Shown one piece after another: positions 21,891-23,778 of a stretch of 23,778 bases of DNA. Positions within the stretch are counted from its first letter, which is position 1, and every line of letters starts with the position of its first letter. The notes under the pieces are model-generated. The model made no database searches. It worked only from the letters and a program-made list of their open reading frames with translations, and had not been told where the DNA came from. This DNA is from Deltaproteobacteria bacterium (GTDB taxonomy: Bacteria > Desulfobacterota > Desulfobacteria > Desulfobacterales > JAFDCJ01): assembly GCA_019310665.1 (NCBI GenBank), contig JAFDDW010000004.1, positions 1 through 23,778 of the forward strand. Direction: 5' to 3'. The position numbers were made by a program, and so were the translations under genes.

Positions 21891-21954
21891 GTCAATGGAT
21901 ACATCCAGTCTTTTAAAAGACAGTCAATGGATACATCCAGTCTTTTAAAAGACA
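21891..21954 (+). repeat. 32-bp tandem duplication over the response-regulator start
   Basis: Positions 21891-21922 and 21923-21954 are identical. Each copy contains ATGGATACATCCAGT, so the start codon is duplicated (21895 and 21927). The ribosome site AAGGAG (about 21881-21886) serves only the first ATG. Because 32 is not a multiple of three, that frame stops at 21946-21948 after 17 codons. The second ATG opens the receiver domain but has no Shine-Dalgarno sequence. Confidence 0.95.
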
Positions 21955-22433
21955 AGGTTGTTTTGGTGGTTGACGACGAGGTGGATGTTACGGATACCGT
22001 GGAAGAGATTCTGGACCAATGTTTCGTCCGCAAGGCCAATGATTATGATACGGGGCGCCAATACCTCATGAGTTACACCTTTGATATCGTTATTCTGGAT
22101 ATAATGGGAGTAAACGGATTTGAGCTTTTAAAACTGTCGGTAAAACGGGGTTTTCCAACCGTCATGTTAACCGCCTATGCTTTGACACCCGAAGCTTTGG
22201 AAAAATCAATCAAATTGGGTGCCGTCTCCTTTTTACCAAAGGAAAAAATGAGTGAACTGGATGATTTTATAGCAGACGTCGTGCTCAAAGGCGGACAACC
22301 GGTGTGGGGCAAACTTTTCGATAAGCTCGGCGGCTTCTTTAATAAGCATTTTGGTCCGGATTGGAAACAGCGCAATCAGTTTTTTGAAGATTTTGAAAAA
22401 TCTCTTCAAGAAGGTAATAAAGAGGAGTCCTAA
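21927..22433 (+). CDS. single-domain response regulator (CheY-like receiver)
   Basis: 168 residues from ATG 21927 (MDTSSLLKDKVVLVVDDEVD). The receiver domain spans about 9-125, with acidic pocket Asp16 and Asp17, phosphoacceptor Asp58 in VILDIMGVNGFEL, Thr82 in VMLTAY and Lys105 in FLPKEKM. The remaining 45 residues form a helical, aromatic-rich tail (KLFDKLGGFFNKHFGPDWKQ) with no DNA-binding domain. Its output is therefore protein-protein contact or phosphotransfer. No histidine kinase is nearby. Expression depends on how the duplicated start region is read: as written, the good ribosome site leads into a 17-codon dead end. Confidence 0.88.
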   Translation: MDTSSLLKDKVVLVVDDEVDVTDTVEEILDQCFVRKANDYDTGRQYLMSYTFDIVILDIMGVNGFELLKLSVKRGFPTVMLTAYALTPEALEKSIKLGAVSFLPKEKMSELDDFIADVVLKGGQPVWGKLFDKLGGFFNKHFGPDWKQRNQFFEDFEKSLQEGNKEES

Positions 22434-22529
22434 GCGTCTTCGAATTTCGAATTTTTAAGCCTAATATAAATAAAAATAGCATTAATTGCACTATATCCAC
22501 TGTTTATCGGGAAAGAGGTCTTCTAACAA

Positions 22530-23434
22530 TTGTCTGATTCCAAGTTGCTCACCCTTTCTGAAGCCATCCAGCGCTTTATACCCGATGGCACCTCTGTTGC
22601 CATGGGCTTGTCGCTGGAATCGCTCATTCCTTTCTCTGCTGCCCACGAGATTATCCGTCAACACAAACACAATCTCACCTTAATCGGCCCGATTTCAGAT
22701 ATGTTATTTGATCAGCTCATCGGGGCCGGGTGTGTGGGTGAAATTAGAGCCGCCTGGGTGGGAAACGTTATCACCGGTTCCGGTTATAATTTCGGATTGA
22801 GACCGGGTCGCTTAAAATAGAGGATCACTCCAATTTGACCCTGGCCATGGCCCTCCGAGCGGGAGCAATGGGCGTTTCTTTTATGCCGACCCTTACGGCC
22901 CTGGGCAGCGATTTGTTTAAAACCAATCCGAACCTGAAAAAGATGGTTTGTCCGTTCACGGGGGATCCTCTGACGGCGGTGGCGGCGATCAGACCGGATG
23001 TCGCCGTTGTTCATGTCCAGCGTTCCGACGAATACGGCAATGCCCACGCCTGGGGCAACCTGGGGGTTACCCGGGATGCCTGCCTGGCAAGCCGCCACGT
23101 CATTTTAACCGCTGAAGAGATTGTATCGCCGGATATCATCAGTCGGGATCCGAACCGGGTTTTTACCCCCGGCTTCCGGGTCAAGGCCGTGGTCCACTGT
23201 CCCTGGGGCGGCCATCCTTCTCCGGTGCCGGGTTACTACAACCGGGACCACCAGATGTTTATCGATTATCGCAATCACAGCAAAACACCCGGGCTTTTTG
23301 CGGATTGGAGAAAACGCTGGGTGGACAATATTCACAGTTATCAGGAATATTTAGATCAACTTGGATCGGAAAGAGTAGCCGGTCTGGCCATCCAAAACCA
23401 TGTTTATGCAGAGACGGTTGATTATGGGTACTAG
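22530..23434 (+). pseudogene. glutaconate-type CoA-transferase subunit A, frameshifted
   Basis: Two consecutive frames encode one family I CoA-transferase alpha subunit of about 300 residues. The first, from TTG 22530 (SDSKLLTLSEAIQRFIPDGTSVAMG...), ends with a stop at 22818-22820. The true continuation is in another frame and reads ...IETGSLKIEDHSNLTLAMALRAGAMGVSFMPT through AVHVQRSDEYGNAHAWG-like and HVYAETVDYGY segments to 23434. The break falls at about 22790-22796 (TATAATTTCGG), where the family reads YNFRRA. A net loss equal to one base (modulo three), perhaps with two codons, explains it. Family members move CoA between acyl-CoA and acid; the substrate cannot be assigned. It is either a pseudogene or a sequencing error. 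Confidence 0.8.
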
Positions 23435-23437
23435 TTG

Positions 23438-23690
23438 GAATGATGAATGACGAATGGCGAATGTCGAATGAAGGAATTCTATCGATTTTAAAATGCAGGA
23501 AACTTCATCGTAATCAAAAGTTAGTTTAAAGAAATCAAATTAAACGATTTTGACTGTGGGAGCGGTTTTTAACCGCGATTAACTCGGTCTGACATTTACC
23601 CATAATCGTGCAAAAAAGCATGGAGTAAAATCAACCGAATCAACCCAATCAACTTAATCATCCAATAAACCAGTATCCTGAACCTAAAAT
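23438..23690. repeat. word repeats and a half REP between CoA-transferase A and B genes
   Basis: GAATGATGAATGACGAATGG words (23438-23470) lead into the 20-base motif at 23471-23490, which matches 16484-16503 at 18 of 20 positions. A single REP unit lies at 23556-23579 (GTGGGAGCGG, hairpin GCGGTT-TTT-AACCGC). ATCAACCCAATCAACTTAATCA words follow at 23630-23665. A and B subunit genes of such transferases are normally adjacent, so this 260-base stretch looks inserted. Confidence 0.75.
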
Positions 23691-23696
23691 TTTGCA

Positions 23697-23778
23697 ATGA
23701 ATGATAAAAGCAACTCTACCAGTAAATATAATCTCTCTCAACTAATGGTGACGGCTGCCGCCCGGGAAATTGCCGATG
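23697..23778 (+). CDS. probable CoA-transferase subunit B, N-terminal fragment (runs off the window)
   Basis: An ATG at 23697 opens a frame that continues to the window end: MNDKSNSTSKYNLSQLM, then VTAAAREIAD. The segment LMVTAAAREIAD resembles the start of family I CoA-transferase beta subunits (glutaconate CoA-transferase B type), which carry the catalytic glutamate further downstream. The position after a CoA-transferase A gene supports this. No strong ribosome site is visible, and only 27 codons can be judged. Confidence 0.6.
   Translation, partial: MNDKSNSTSKYNLSQLMVTAAAREIAD

Noticed and set aside
21579..21926. Long N-terminal extension of the response regulator
   Set aside because: The translation consists of word repeats (QNRRIMNRRI, NPEPRTLNLEP-like), and receiver domains start near their first conserved strand.

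Overview
The window is almost certainly chromosomal DNA of a Desulfobacterota (deltaproteobacterial, Desulfobacterales-like) bacterium. This is inferred from the style of the ribosomal proteins, the zinc-ribbon forms of S4, S14, L24 and L36, the lysine-rich tail on L17, a glutaconate-type CoA-transferase, and short intergenic word repeats of a kind I associate with that group. No database search was possible.

Layout. Positions 1-2038: a possible gene end, then a minus-strand lipoprotein lytic transglycosylase (MltD type, LysM repeats). Positions 2039-2816: an AT-rich, mostly empty divergent region with one GC-richer, possibly structured island. Positions 2817-4724: tRNA-Thr(TGT), tRNA-Tyr(GTA), tRNA-Gly(TCC), tRNA-Thr(GGT), then tuf, the order of the classical thrU-tyrU-glyT-thrT-tufB locus. 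The tuf copy lacks about 40 N-terminal codons, including the P-loop, and its start codon is out of frame with the rest. Positions 4743-20250: S10, spc and alpha operons fused in the standard order: rpsJ rplC rplD rplW rplB rpsS rplV rpsC rplP rpmC rpsQ rplN rplX rplE rpsN rpsH rplF rplR rpsE rpmD rplO secY infA rpmJ rpsM rpsK rpsD rpoA rplQ, closed by an intrinsic terminator. Positions 20488-23778: a minus-strand thioredoxin-fold/HEAT-like protein, a single-domain response regulator, a frameshifted CoA-transferase A subunit and the start of its probable B subunit.

The core encodes much of the translation machinery plus SecY, IF-1 and RNA polymerase alpha, so it should be one highly expressed co-transcribed block. 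It is nevertheless interrupted at about nine gene junctions by short non-coding inserts built from repeated words or hairpins. The same insert style recurs outside the operon.

The points most worth checking are: the tuf deletion, which sits exactly where a tufB-type upstream context meets a tufA-type downstream context (real rearrangement or assembly mis-join); the family of word-repeat inserts and their shared end motifs; a 32-bp tandem duplication that separates the response-regulator gene from its ribosome binding site; the long basic/acidic tail of L17; and TTG start codons confined to small-subunit protein genes.
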